Positions 1 through 11,584 of a stretch of 64,000 bases of DNA are shown here, one piece after another. Within the stretch, counting starts at the first letter, position 1. Each line of letters starts with the position of its first letter. The translations under genes and the position numbers were made by a program. The notes beneath the pieces are model-generated. The model searched no databases. It saw only the letters and a program-made list of their open reading frames with translations, and was not told the DNA's origin. This DNA is from Progne subis subis. Lineage: Eukaryota; Chordata; Aves; Passeriformes; Hirundinidae. Location of the stretch: NCBI GenBank assembly GCA_022316685.1, contig JAKJHU010000659.1:62001-126000 (forward strand), in the 5' to 3' direction.

Positions 1-1000
1 TCCCCAGATCCTCCTTCCAGCCCTTCTTGGGGATGGGCTCACACTGGCACCTCCAGTCCTCTGGGACCTCCCTGCTGAGCCAGGACTGATGAGAAATGAT
101 GGAGAGCAGCTTGGTGAGCTCATCCACCAGCTGCCTCATCCCCCTAGGATGGATCCCATCTGGTCCCAGAGACACCTGTGAGCATCTGAGGGGCTCAGCA
201 GGTCACCAGCTGCTTCCTCCTGGATGACAGGGGGGCTGTTCTGCTCCCTGTGCCCATCTACCAGCTCAGGAGAACACTTGTCCTGAGGACAACTTGTCTT
301 ATTGTTGAAAAATGAGACAAACAAGGTGTTAAGCAGCTCAGCCTTTTCCTTATCTCTAGTTACTGTATTCCTCACAGCATCCAATAAAAACTAAATGTTT
401 TCCTTATCCCACATTTTGCTATAAATCTATTTGTGGAAACATTTTATTTTTTCAGAAAACTGGTCAGGTTAAATTTAACTGATCTTTCACCTCTCTAATT
501 TTCTTTCCACATGACCTAACATCATTCTTAAACATTTCCTGAATTGTTTGATCTTCTTTTGGAGGTGTTGCACCCTTTTTTTTTTCCCCTTGAGTTCACT
601 CAAAAGTACCATGGATGGCCAGGCCAGTGATTTTCCTCACTGGCTCATCTTTTGGCACAATGGGACGGGCTGCCTTTTCCCCTTCAGATTTCTTTCTCTA
701 AGTGTGTCCATCCTACTTGGACTCTCCTGTTTTTAAGGGCTGTTTCCCTTATAAAAAATCAGTACCTGATTCAGTACTCCCCAAATCTGCATCCTAGAGA
801 GGCCAAAGTCTGCCCTCCATAATTTCAGTGTAGATGTTTTGTTGATGCCTTTCCTTCTTTCCCAGAATTTTGGAAAGTTGATTATTTCATGGTCACTGTA
901 CCCCAGGCAGCCTCAGTCCATCACACCTCCCACCAGCCCTTCTCTTTTTGCGAACAGCAGCAGACAGAGCTTTCCTTGGCAGTGGGAGTGTTACCAACAA
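1..1000 (-). mobile_element. CR1 LINE fragment (RT and upstream ORF2), copy 1
   Basis: Read on the minus strand, bases 384 to 136 encode the segment just before and at the start of a CR1 reverse transcriptase: a 'CPQDKCSPELVD' stretch followed by 'PPVIQEEA', as in chicken CR1 ORF2. The part at about 420-1,000 resembles the CR1 endonuclease region in reverse. The element is cut by the window's left edge and is broken by stops. The same element is seen with more of its 3' part at 38,530-40,050. The right boundary is approximate. Confidence 0.75.
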
Positions 1001-1436
1001 TTTGGTAAAATGAAAAGCTCCTTAACACATTTAGAAGCAGCATTCTTTATTTGGCTGGATGCACAGGGGAACAGCTCCTCCCAAAGACGTGCATGCTGAG
1101 TACAGGAAAGTTTCTGTTTATATTCTGTATTTTGCATTCATATTCATTGATGGTCCTGGACTAAACATACATTTGATAATCATTTCCCTGAAGTCATTTA
1201 CATATTTCCCTTCCCTGTTTCCATGCACTCTTCTGTCCTGGGGGTCTCTCTGGTGGTCCCTGGTGCTCACAGACCCCAATGTTCCAGTCAGCCTGGCTGA
1301 GCTGGCAGGACACTGAGGCTGGTGAATTTCCAGTTCCCCTTCTTACACAATGGGCATTGTGTGGTTTCCATGGGCCAGTGGTTTTGGAGAATGAGCATTG
1401 TGTTAGCTCACCAGGTGTAGACCATTTATCATCTGG

Positions 1437-1690
1437 TAACATGAGGTCACAGAATTGGCTATGACATCACTGAAGAGGCTATGTGAGGTCATGGAGCAGC
1501 TAGGATATCATAGGCCATCTGTGACATCACAGAGCAGAGGTCAGACATAATAGAGCAGATTATGACATCACAGAGCTGCCTGTGGCATTACAGGGTGGCT
1601 GTGTGAAATCACAGAGTGGGTTGTGACACCAGAGACCAGCTGTGTGACATCACAGCAGGGCTGTGTGACATCACTGAGTTGGTCACTCCA
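1437..1690. repeat. Degenerate array of TGACATCA-type motifs, copy 1
   Basis: About 250 bp of loosely repeated 20-30-bp units built around 'tgacatcacagag'. The 8-mer TGACATCA occurs five times exactly (first at 1,462), with several near matches such as TGACACCA. The motif is one base from the palindromic CRE/ATF core TGACGTCA. Whether it binds a factor is not shown; it may only be an old simple repeat. The paralogous array is at 41,130-41,330. Confidence 0.7.
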
Positions 1691-4600
1691 CCCCAGCCCC
1701 CCCTCACAGTTTCCCCCATGAAGTCCAATGCTGTTCATGTTGAGCAGGGTCCCCTGTCCCCCAGAAACCCCTCAGTGCACCTGGAGCCACAGCCTCCACC
1801 AAAGGATGTTCCACAGGATTGACCCCAGAGCCTGACACAGGGACAAGGGGCTGGGCTGTGTGACCAGCACATCAAGAAACCTGCATGATCCAGGTCACTG
1901 TGGCCTGGCTTGGGTTCCCCAGGGCAGGAAAGATGTCTGGCAGCTGCAGCAGGGTTAGGGAAGGGCTCCAAGGTGGGGCTGGAGCCCTTTGGCTGTGAGC
2001 AGAGGCTGAGGGAGCTGGGCTTGTCCAGCCCCGAGCAGGGAAGGCTGAGGGGCTCCTCATGCCAGCCTGGCAGTGCCACCAAGGAGGTGATGGAGAGCAC
2101 AGAGCCAGGCTCTTCACTGGGGGCCTGGTGGGTGACAAAAGACAATGATATAGGGTGAAAGAGGGGAGCTTCAGCCAGGACAGGAGGAAACCTTTATTCC
2201 CATGGGCTCAGCCAGATGCTGAGATGCTGCCATCTCCCTGTCCTTTGGGATTTTCCAATCCAGACCAAATCAAGCCTTGAACCACTTGGTCTGGCCCAGT
2301 TTCTGACAGCTTGGGCTGCTGACTTGCTGAGGTCCTTTCCAATTCAGCTCTCTAATGATCCTGGGACAGTGCTGCTCCCTGTTTTACACTGGAGCACAGC
2401 AGATGGGACAGGAGCCCTGCAGGGCTGTACAGGACCTGCAGCTTGCGAGGTGCACAAGCACATCTTCATTAGCTGGGTCATTTGAGCACTCTTAATAAAC
2501 ATTAAAATTTTCTGAACAGGGGAAACCAGGAATTTCCTGGATTTGTACAATGGAAGGAGAAGGAAACCTTATCTTCCACTCTCTTTGTGTCACTGGCTGG
2601 ACTTCTGTTTTTCATGGGGCTGTGCCTTCCCTTGGTTTTGTTGGCTGACAATAAATGAACATCCCTCTGTGTCTCAGGCAGCTCCTTCTGCAAGGAAAGC
2701 AGGTGGGAGTTGGTGCCAAGGAGCTGAAAGCTGCTGGTGCAGCCTGGAGTGGAGGAAGCTCAGATTGGCACAAGGCTGCTCTGAGTCCCTGGGGCTGGAT
2801 GAGGGAAATGGTGGGGTGGGGGTAGGGACAAAGTGTGATTGATTGTCATCCATGAAGGGTCTTGATTTTCATATTTATTCAGAGTGCACTAGGAGGTGCT
2901 CAGGATCAATATCAACTGGGATTGCTGATATCAATCTATAAACAAGAAAAGAAAATTAAATAGGACAAAAATCTCCCTGCTTTTTTTTAAAGATATACTA
3001 TATTATACTATGTATTATATGTTCTTTGAATGCACTTCTGAAATGTGTACAATTAACCACAGAAGAATTGAAGAATTTAAATTAAATTGTTCCCAAGGGC
3101 TTGTCTGGTTTTGGGTGTTTTGAAATATTAATGAGCCTTTGGCACTGAATTCCTGAACTGAAGAACTGAAGACTGAACAAGCCTCTGGGGAAGCAAAACT
3201 GATCAGGGAACCTCCAAGTTGCAGAGGATGCAACCTCAGCAAAGCAGATTGAAGAGATTCCAGGGGATTCCAGCTTATAAAGAGCCGTGAGCTCACGTGC
3301 AGGCACAGGGGCTCCATGGTGGCATCTGAGGGGTCTCTGGGCTCCTGAGGATCTGTTTGGCCACATTTCATTCACAGGGGTTCCATGGGGACATCCCAGG
3401 GGTCCTTAATCTTCCTAAGGGTCATGAGGTGACAGACAGTCACAGGGCTGCACAGTGACAACAGAGGTGTCTCTATGCTGCCAAGGAGCCAATTTGTCCC
3501 AGGCAGTGGCAGGAGTCCACTGGTGACATCCCTGTGCTCCTAAAGAACAGTGAGGTCACAGACACTCACAGGGCTCCATGGGGACATCCCAGGAGTGTCC
3601 AGGCTGCCAAAGAGCCGGGATGTCACAGACACAGGGGTTCCTGTCATGGGCACAATGGGAGCTTCAGGCACAGTTTATTAAAGAAGCTCCTGTTGGGTTA
3701 TGAGGTGCAGAAAGGATTGCCAACACCCCAAATATAACCCCAAGCTCCCCAAACCAAGACCCCCAGGCGTTACAAAATCCTGTGAGAGGATGCTAGGAGT
3801 GGCTGGATCCAATCCCAACACCAGATGTTGCCAAGGATTTATGTGTAAAGAATTACACAGCTGGTATAGAAACTTTGTACAACTTTGTCCCACAGCATTC
3901 AGGATGGCAAACCAGAAGTATTTGTGTACATATAGATATGAGTGATGATGATCCTGATTAGACAGAAAGGTCTTAATCAGAATTATTTACTCCACAGTGT
4001 AGGAGCTGTAACACCTATTTTATTATAGTGCTCTAGGAAGCAATTTTGAAGCAATTGTATTAAAGCAAAATCAGTTATTAAGCAGAGATGGGTGTCTCTC
4101 CATCACATCCTAGGGTGTCACATCCCAGCGACCATGGGCAAATCTCATCAGCTCAGCCTCAGGAAGTGACCTTGAGGGGTGTCCTCATTCCACAGGGGAA
4201 TCGCCACATCACCAAGAAGGGAACTGTCAGGAGATGCTGCAGTTAAAATTTGGGATAGAGCTTTCCTAGTCTGTTGTGCTGCCCTGTCAGTCAGATGTGC
4301 CCAGGCTGTGCCAGCTCAGCAGCTCTGCAGAAGCTCTCACTGGTGTCACTTGGTTGTTCCTTTCTCTGGGCATTTTTCCAGCTCTGCCACAGCTTCAGCT
4401 CCCTCTCAGGATGCTGAACTTCGGGATGGAGGAGTCAGGCTGCTTTCAGCATTATTCACCCCAAAAAGAAGCATGACCCCTCCTTCCTCATTTCCCACTG
4501 GGGACTTTGCAAACAGAGCCTTGTTGGAGTTGTCTGAGCCCATTGCAGGCAGAGCCTCCTGCTCCAGCAGGAACTGCCTTTCCTGTGCCATGGCCAGGCC

Positions 4601-4917
4601 AGGTCCCGCTGCAGGAAAAGCCCCAGGCCAGCCCCAACACAGTGAAGGCCTCGGGCACAAGTGCAGAGTGCTGGGAGCTGTGCCAGGAGAGCCTGGGACA
4701 CCAAAGGCACCTTGGCAGCAGCAGCTCCCTGCAGGCCATGGCCAGAAGCCTCCCTTGGCAACCCGGCCTGGTGGCCACCACTGCAGAGCTGCTGGGGCAG
4801 GGGCTGATTTCTGCCTGGGCTCTGCCCCAGCCCACAGAGTGTGAGCTCAGCCCTGACTCGGGCACAGCCCTTGTGCCTGGGCCCTGCAAAGCCTAAAGGT
4901 CACCTGTGCCACTCTGG
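1691..4917. other. Unassigned intergenic DNA, copy 1
   Basis: No gene recognised. The stretch is moderately GC-rich with AT-rich patches (2,900-3,110 and 3,940-4,090). A degenerate tandem repeat at about 3,295-3,640 reuses phrases such as 'gacagacactcacagggctcc' and 'ctgccaaggagcc'. Open frames on both strands at 4,180-4,900 follow from low stop density in GC-rich sequence; no domain was recognised. The partner in copy 2 is 41,331-44,717. Confidence 0.6.
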
Positions 4918-5060
4918 TGCCCATCCCTGGATCTGGCACTGTCACTTCTGTACTCGCTGGTGCCTCCAACACTGAACCCCCTCATCTAGAGCCTGAGGAA
5001 CCAGGAGCATGAGGATGGCCTGAGGAATATGACCACTCTGTGCTTTTCAGAAACAATCAA
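4918..5060 (+). pseudogene. Olfactory receptor 3' fragment, copy 1
   Basis: The translation covers the last part of transmembrane helix 6/7 and the C-terminal motif of an OR14-like receptor: a PTLNPLI then SLRNQE segment, closely similar to the end of the longer receptor pseudogene at 38,080-38,207. The conserved Tyr codon of the NPLIY motif is TAG (stop) at about 4,987. No upstream receptor sequence was found next to it, so this is a detached 3' fragment. Copy 2 carries the same TAG at 44,790, so the stop predates the segmental duplication. Confidence 0.85.
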
Positions 5061-6539
5061 TCAGATGGTGAATGGTCAGTGTTGAACCATGCTGGGGCTC
5101 TGCAGCTTGTGCCAGGGCTGATGGCAGGGGAAGGTTTGTCTGAAGGCCCTTGGGAGCTGCCAGGAGAACACAGGGCACCTGCAGGGACAGTGTGTGCCAG
5201 GGATCAGCAGGGAGTGGAGCTCCCTGGGCACAGGCCTGGCCAGGGTGGGCTCACCCCGAGATCAAGGACTGAATGTGTGCTGTGAGTCAAGAGAGCTCTG
5301 CAGCCCCAGGGGACACAGCAGGCACAGGGAAAGGAGTCTGGGCACGGGCTGGTCTGACCCTCAGGGAACTTCCCCAGGAGGATGCAGGGCAGCCCCAAGG
5401 CCATGGGGCAGCCCTGGAACAAGGCAGGCACCTCTGAGCAGCCTCCATGGCCCCAGCAGAGCCTGTGTGCGAGGGGGTCAGTGCAGGGAGCAGCATCAGC
5501 TGCCTCTGTCTCCCAGCCTGAGCAGCAGAGCCCAGCAGAGGCAGCCCAGGGCCCCGGGCAGCACAGCCCCCGTGCTCTGCAGAGCAGCAGCCCCAGCTCA
5601 GGGCTGTGGGCAGCAGGGCAGGGGCTGCAGCAATGGCTGCTCAGGCCAGCACAGACGTGTTCCCCTGGCAAAGGCTCTGTGGGCAGCTGGCATGTGCCAG
5701 GAGCAGAGCAGGAGCCCGTGGCTGTGCAGAGGAGCCCTGGCAAGAGGCTGCCCTGTCCCTGGGGCAGCAGGAGCTGCCTGAGGAACCCCAGGGCCAACTC
5801 TGTGCTGCTGTGCTGGGCAGCGGGGCTGGCCCTGGGGCTGCATGAGCTGCCTGAGCTGAGCATGTCCTGAGCATTCCAGACACAGAGTGGCTGTCCCTGA
5901 CCTCCAGTGCCTCCAGTTCCTGCTGCAGGGCCAGACAGGTCTGGGCTGCTCTGCAGGGCTGGGGCAGGGAGAGGAAAACAATGGACCCTTGATTATAAGA
6001 GTTCCTGCATTGTCAGAATGATCTCCTTGGTTCCACACATCAGCTGGAGGAAGCTTTTATAGCCATGGACTAAAGAGCCTCTCACAGCAACTGGGAATTT
6101 CTGCTGGTATGTCCAACTTTGCAGGCAATGAGGTGGGTAAGAAAACCCCACGAAAACTTGGCAAGAAATCAGTAGCACATACTATAAGGCTTTTAGAGCA
6201 GGTATTTGTTTATTTGACATCAGGAGTGAGTGGGTAACTCCACCACACACTCACTTGTCTGTTCTTCACACAGTATTAGCTTTGATACTTTTTTTTTTAA
6301 TGTTCACATAATACTTTCCTAACTTTCATATTGTACATATTTTCTAATCACATGTTTATGTAAGCCCTTGTAGCACATGCGTGGTCTGTGCAAAGGGTGC
6401 ACATCACCCTCCTGGTGGTTGTTTTGATGAAGGCTCAGAAGACTTCCTGGGGCTTGAACTTATTGCCCCTGCTTCCTGCAAATGCTCTATAAGATTGCCT
6501 GCTCAAATAGCCAGGGGTCAGCTGTTTGCAGTTACTTTG
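5061..6539. other. GC-rich unassigned DNA with overlapping open frames, copy 1
   Basis: GC-rich, CAG/CTG-dense sequence up to about 5,870 with long open frames on both strands (up to about 220 codons). No domain or consistent frame is conserved against copy 2, where single-base indels shift them. Bases 5,880-6,060 resemble 7,840-8,500 (same 'aggaaaacaatggacc' and 'cacatcagctgg' flanks) and hold a single 36-37-bp repeat unit. The rest is AT-rich and unassigned. Its left edge is a 781-bp deletion relative to copy 2. Confidence 0.55.
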
Positions 6540-7501
6540 TGTCATGGCTGGACACTGGCCCGCTGCCAGGCACCCACAAGAGTCCTTCACTCATCCTCCC
6601 CTGCCACAGCTGGGCAGAGAAGGAAAAAAATATTAACAAACACCTCATGAGTGAGATAAGGACTAGGAGAAATACTTCAAATGCAAAAAAGGCTCAAGTT
6701 GCAAAGTGAATTTTAATACTAACAGAATCAGAGGAGTTTCAGAGGAGAATAATGAGAGGTAAGAGAAAGCCTTAAAACACCTTTTTTCCACCCAGCCCAT
6801 CCCTCCTTCCCATGACAGCACAGAGAGACAGGGCATGGGAGTTTTTCATTTCATCAAGAGATCTTCTTCTAGTGCTCTGGGAGAGGAGCTCTTCCCCCAT
6901 GTGGACATGGAGTCCCTCCCACTGGATCCAGTTCTCCATGAACTGCCCAGCGTGGGTCCACTCACGAGCAGCAGCCCTACCGCACCTGCTGCAACGTGAG
7001 TCCCTCCCACGGGCACACAGTCCTCCCAAACTGCTGCAGCATGGGGCTCTCCTCCCACGGGGTGCAGTCCTCCAAGGACAGGCTGCTCCAGCCTGGAAGC
7101 AGGGCCCCCTCTCTCCACCGGGTCTCCCACTGGATCACAGCCTCATCCAGGCATCCACCCGCTCTGGGATGGGCACCTCCCCAGGGGCTGTGGGTGGATC
7201 TCTGCATCCCCATGGATCCCCATGGGCTGAGAGAGGATCTCTGCATCCCCATGGATCCCCATGGGCTGAGAGTGGATCTCTGCATCCCCATGGATCCCCA
7301 TGGGCTGAGAGTGGATCTCTGCATCCCCATGGATCCCCATGGGCTGAGAGTGGATCTCTGCATCCCCATGGATCCCCATGGGCTGAGAGTGGATCTCTCC
7401 ATCCCCATGGATCCCCATGGGCTGAGAGTGGATCTCTGCATCCCCAATGGATATCCGTGGTGCCCCTGCTGCCAAAAACCAGGCCGTGCCAAACCAATAC
7501 A
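6540..7501 (-). mobile_element. Solo LTR of an avian ERV, copy 1
   Basis: The element starts TGTCATGG and ends ...CCAATACA. The phrases 'acactggcccgctgccaggc', 'cctcccacgggcacacagtcc' and 'ctcccacggggtgcagtcctcc' are typical of a common bird ERV LTR. The flanks give a diverged 5-bp target duplication (ctttg left, gcttg right; ccttg/gcttg in copy 2), consistent with an ERVL/ERV3-type insertion. No internal retroviral sequence adjoins it, so it is solo. Minus orientation is inferred from how such LTRs usually read. The LTR contains the 39-bp minisatellite. Family identity is from recognition, not a search. Confidence 0.7.
7196..7465. repeat. 39-bp minisatellite inside an LTR, copy 1 (about 6.6 units)
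   Basis: Six full units and a partial unit of a 39-bp repeat, each containing the inner repeat ATCCCCATGG twice. Because 39 is divisible by three and no frame has a stop, every frame stays open, giving 13-residue repeating peptides that should not be read as genes. The paralogous array at 47,786-48,205 has about ten units. Confidence 0.95.
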
Positions 7502-7969
7502 GCTTGTTCTGCTGAATTTGCTGATTTCTGAAAAGAGCTTCATTCCCATTCCTTGTTACAAGGGAACTATTTCTTTCTGCACAGCTACAGCTTTTTACAC
7601 AGTTCAAGCATTATCTTGTTGCCTCGGCATCAGGGCCCATCAGGCTGAGTCTGACCTGTCCTTTCTCCAAGCTGCAAACAGAACCTGCCCCCAGCCAGTG
7701 CCCTGCAAACAGGCAGGGTTCTGTAGGGCCAGGGAGAGTGCACACAGATTTGGGGTCTGTGAGTGCTGGCAGGGAGAGATCAGGCACAGGGAAACACCTG
7801 CAGGGGGAAAATCTCCAGGAAGCAGAGAGAGTCCCTGTCCCTGAGCCCCATGGCCTCCAGTCCCTGCTGCAGGGCCAGACTTGACTCTGCTGCTCTGTGG
7901 GGCTGGGACAGGGGCAGGGAGAGTCTGGACTCTGCAGTGCCAGCCAGAGGAAAACAATGGACCTTTGGG

Positions 7970-8292
7970 TATACAGGTCCCTGCAGTCTCACAATGGTCT
8001 CCATGGTTCCATGAGGCCATGAAGAGTAAAAATGGCTGCTTGATTCCTTGGGGCCACTCAATGTAACAATTTCATCCTGGTTCCATAAGACCACAAAGTG
8101 TCACTATGGTCCACTTGGTTTCATGAGGTCCTGCAGTGCCACAATGGCCCCTCGGTTCTAAGAGCTCCTGCAATGGCAGAGAGGTGTCCTTGGTGACAGA
8201 GTGACACAACTGACCCTTGGTCACACCAGGCCCCGCAGTGTCACACGGCACCTTTGGTTCTGTGGGGCCGCAGTGTCTGTTCTGCTGGTGAG
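7970..8292 (+). repeat. 36-37-bp degenerate tandem array, copy 1
   Basis: About eight units of a 36-37-bp repeat with core 'ttccatgaggccctgcagtg' followed by a 'tcacaatggcccc' half. Unit starts near 8,005, 8,040, 8,078, 8,117, 8,153, 8,190, 8,218 and 8,254 give the period. The same family occurs at 31,725-32,095, 32,935-33,985 and 48,720-49,040, and in reverse at 22,500-22,700 and 61,800-61,990. Confidence 0.85.
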
Positions 8293-11200
8293 CAGGGTCA
8301 GCACCAAAGACACAGACACAAAGTTCAGGAATTCTGTGATTTATTATAATGCAAAACTGCAAAGAATCACCAAAGGAGAAGCTCAGCAATGCACCCAATC
8401 ATCACTACCAAAGATTGCCTGCAGTGATTAAGAAAGAGACAGCACCAGGTCCCCTCTGACTTTCCCATCACCCACATCCACACATCAGCTGGGGGAAGCT
8501 GTCCCCGCCAAGGAGTGCAGAGCCACTCCTGGACACTGGGAATTCCTGCAGGTGCCTCCAGCCCCAGGTGAGGCTCCAACCTGGCTGTGAGAGGGCCCAG
8601 CTCTGACAGTGCTGAATAAACAAACTGACAGCACTTCTAGTGAAGGAACATCTGCTTTCATTCTCCTCTGGGGTTTCACCCAAAGCCTGGCCAGGGCTCA
8701 AGGAGGAACCAAGGGAGTTGACTTTGACCCTAAACTCCCAGACAAGGCCAGATGTTGGATTTCATGGCCTTGTCCAGTTTCTAAACACAGAAATGTCAAT
8801 CCATTTTTTACTAATGAGTAGATACATCTATCACAGCTCTAAAGACCATGCATATTTCCTTATTGAGCAAATACAAAGATAACCTTTGGTTGGAAGGTTC
8901 ATCCAGAGGTCTCCTTTGGCTCAGGGCCTGTTGTTCAGGCCTCACTCAGGGCCTGTTGTCCAGGCCTTGGAACTTGAGGGACGTGGTTTAGTGCTGGGCT
9001 TGACACTGCTGGGTGAGCGGCTGGACTCCATGAGCTCAGAGGTCTTTCCCAACAGAAACGATTCCATAATTCCAGGATTCCATCTGCTGGATTCAGCCAG
9101 GTCCATGTTAGCAGCATTGCTTTGCTCAAAACATTTCCTCTTGCTCAGCTCTTGAGGCCTAAGGCTTCAGCTCCTTCAGTTCCTGGTGCTGAGCTGCTCA
9201 CACTGAACGAGACAACTCACAGAGAAGAATACAGTTCATGCAATTCCTTCTGGGACACTGAGAGGGGAGGCTGTGAAAACAGGAGCATTGTTTGGTGTGG
9301 CCTCCTCTCTGCCCTTCCCGCCTTTCAGCACTTTGAAGCAGCCAAGAGCTTTTTCCAAGAGTGCAATGAAGCAGCTGTTCCTGCTCCCAGGTCTGGCTCT
9401 TCCCAGTCTCTGACCTTGCCTGCTTTTGTCCCTCTTGCTGTGCCCTCTGTGCCCCCTGTGCTCGGTGGCTGCTGCCCAGCACTGTGGAACTGGCACAGAT
9501 CCAGGGGTCGAGACCCTCCTTTCTCTGCCCTTGGAGCTGCCTGCTCACAGCAGCCTTTTCCATCTGGAAGCTGCACGTGGAGAGGGAGTCCCCACCTCTG
9601 TTCCTTGCACAACCTCCAGGAGCCCAGGGCTGCCATCTCAAGTCCCTGCTGGCCCTGAGGGCTCCCAGGTGCCTCAGGCTGCTGTGACACCAGTGCACAC
9701 GGGAGGGAAGAGTGGCAGGGGCTGTGCTGAAAGTCAGCTCCATGTGCTGCTGCTGCTGCTGCTGTGGGGGCCATTTGTGCAGCCGTGCCCCAGAGTGAGG
9801 GATCAGATCCAGGCACTGCTGCTGCTCCCTGGGGATCAGCCACCATTTGGTTGTTGCTGTCAGGGCCAGCAGAAGCGGTGGCTGGAGCAGCGGGTGCTGA
9901 CAGTGCCCCAAGGCCCGGGGCTGGAGGGGTCCCTGGGCTGGGGCTGGCAGGGAGCTGCCCCTTGTTCTCCCTCTGCCTCCCGCAGAGCTGGGCCGGGCAC
10001 AAGTGGGGCAGCACAGCAAACAGGGAGCCTGCCAGTCTCTTCCAGCCCTGTCTGCTCACAGTCTGGGCCTTGGAGCTTCAGGTGGACAAAGGCAGCTGCT
10101 TCTGCTCCCTCTGTGTGTCCCCGTGTTCAGCAGTGCTGCTCCATCAGTCTGTGCCCAGCAGTGGGGAAAAGCCTCAGCCCTGCAGGGCCTGAGCAGCTCA
10201 GCCAGCAGGAAGGGAGCTGCTCTACACAGGAACATGCAGCAAAGGACTGTAGCACCTGGTTCTTGGGCAGAGCTCAAATTCTGTGAGGGAACAACAAAAT
10301 TGTTCATGTGCAGTGGTGCAACAGCAGTGCAGGTGCTGTGCCTGCAAACACATGGCTCAAGATATGCAAAAGAATTCTGCAACTCTTGACTAGAACAAGT
10401 TGTCACCAGTGCTGAACTCCAGTTATGTCCAAAGCACCCACTTTACACATCTGCTCGTCTCTGCTACATTTTTTTCTTCAGGGTATCCAAACAAATCTAA
10501 ACAGAAGAGAAGCATACATTTTGATTGTTTATCAGAAATGTATCTCATTTTGCTGTACATTCCTTTTTCAGGCTGTGCTGTCTGCTTAAAAAGAAAAAAA
10601 AGAAAACCAAATATACATGAAAGAGGAAAGCAAAATATAAATGTGTAGTGACAAATCTTATAGAACTTTGGATTAAGAGGCAACTGATCTTTTGAAAAAG
10701 AGAACTAAGTATTTATTTTGTAAATGTTTAGAATGCATGGATCCATCTTACTGATGTTAGCAACTTTTTTTAAAAAAAATTTTGGTGTATTTTTTCCAAT
10801 ATTAAGGTTTTTTTTTAGTTGTGGTTGAAGCAATAGGAAAGTGAAAGATGGATTTTGCATGACAGTGTCTTGACTGTAAAAATGTTACAGTTTGAAACTT
10901 GGATGTAAAGTATTGCCAATGAAATTTCAAAATCCCAATGCATTGTGTGACAGCAGCTTTTCCTCGAGGATCTGCAGCAACACAAAGACTTCATCAGGGG
11001 GGTGGGGGGCTTGGGGCTTTGTCCTGTGCCCCTCTGAATGTCATGAAACAGGACTTAACCTGACACCAGCCCAGGTCACCTTCTGCCACCGCAGCTCCTT
11101 GGACCTTGTGTCCCCCAGAGCAGACACAAAGTGTTTCTGCTGCACCCCCCATAGCATAAATCCACTGAGAGCTGGGATTTTCCCAAGGCTTGTCTCCATT

Positions 11201-11584
11201 GTGCCATATTCCTAAAGAACCAGCAGCTCATGCTGATGAATATGGCGAGTTACACGGATGGTTGTCAGCTCCATTTCCTCCCTAGAAATCCTGAAACTGC
11301 TTCTGAATGCTGCTCCCTTCAGCTCTTGGACACCTATTCACACAGAGCTGGGAAAAAAAAAATCCCCTGGCCACCAGCTTACAAGTGAGTTATGCCAAAG
11401 TTAGAGCTCTGTGGGAAATCTCTATCCATTCTTATCCTTTTAGTATACCTATAGGTGGGGGTGTGCACTGATGTGTCTTGTATAGAAAGGAAGGAGTGTG
11501 CAAGCAACGTGACTGACACTTTCACTCTCAGTGTTCATTCCATACCCATGAGGACAAAGACATTATGGAAAGCCTTACACAGAC
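8293..11584. other. Unassigned DNA including a 1,178-bp block missing from copy 2
   Basis: No gene recognised. Bases 8,514-9,691 are present here but absent from copy 2 at the 49,254 junction. Bases 9,198-10,290 are GC-rich with long open frames on both strands (up to 286 codons) and no recognisable domain. A (CTG)n tract of about six units lies near 9,745-9,765 (about seven in copy 2). Bases 10,400-10,900 are AT-rich. The partner from 9,692 onward is 49,254-51,128. Confidence 0.55.

Noticed and set aside
6977..7549. Repeat-peptide open frames over the 39-bp array
   Set aside because: The unit length is a multiple of three without stops, so all frames stay open automatically. The array lies inside an LTR.
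7970..8292. CRISPR-like spaced repeats
   Set aside because: The units are degenerate and contiguous, without unique spacers, and the DNA is vertebrate.
9198..10290. Overlapping open frames of 273 and 286 codons on opposite strands
   Set aside because: Part of the stretch is missing from copy 2, no domain is visible, and stop-poor CAG/CTG-rich sequence explains both.
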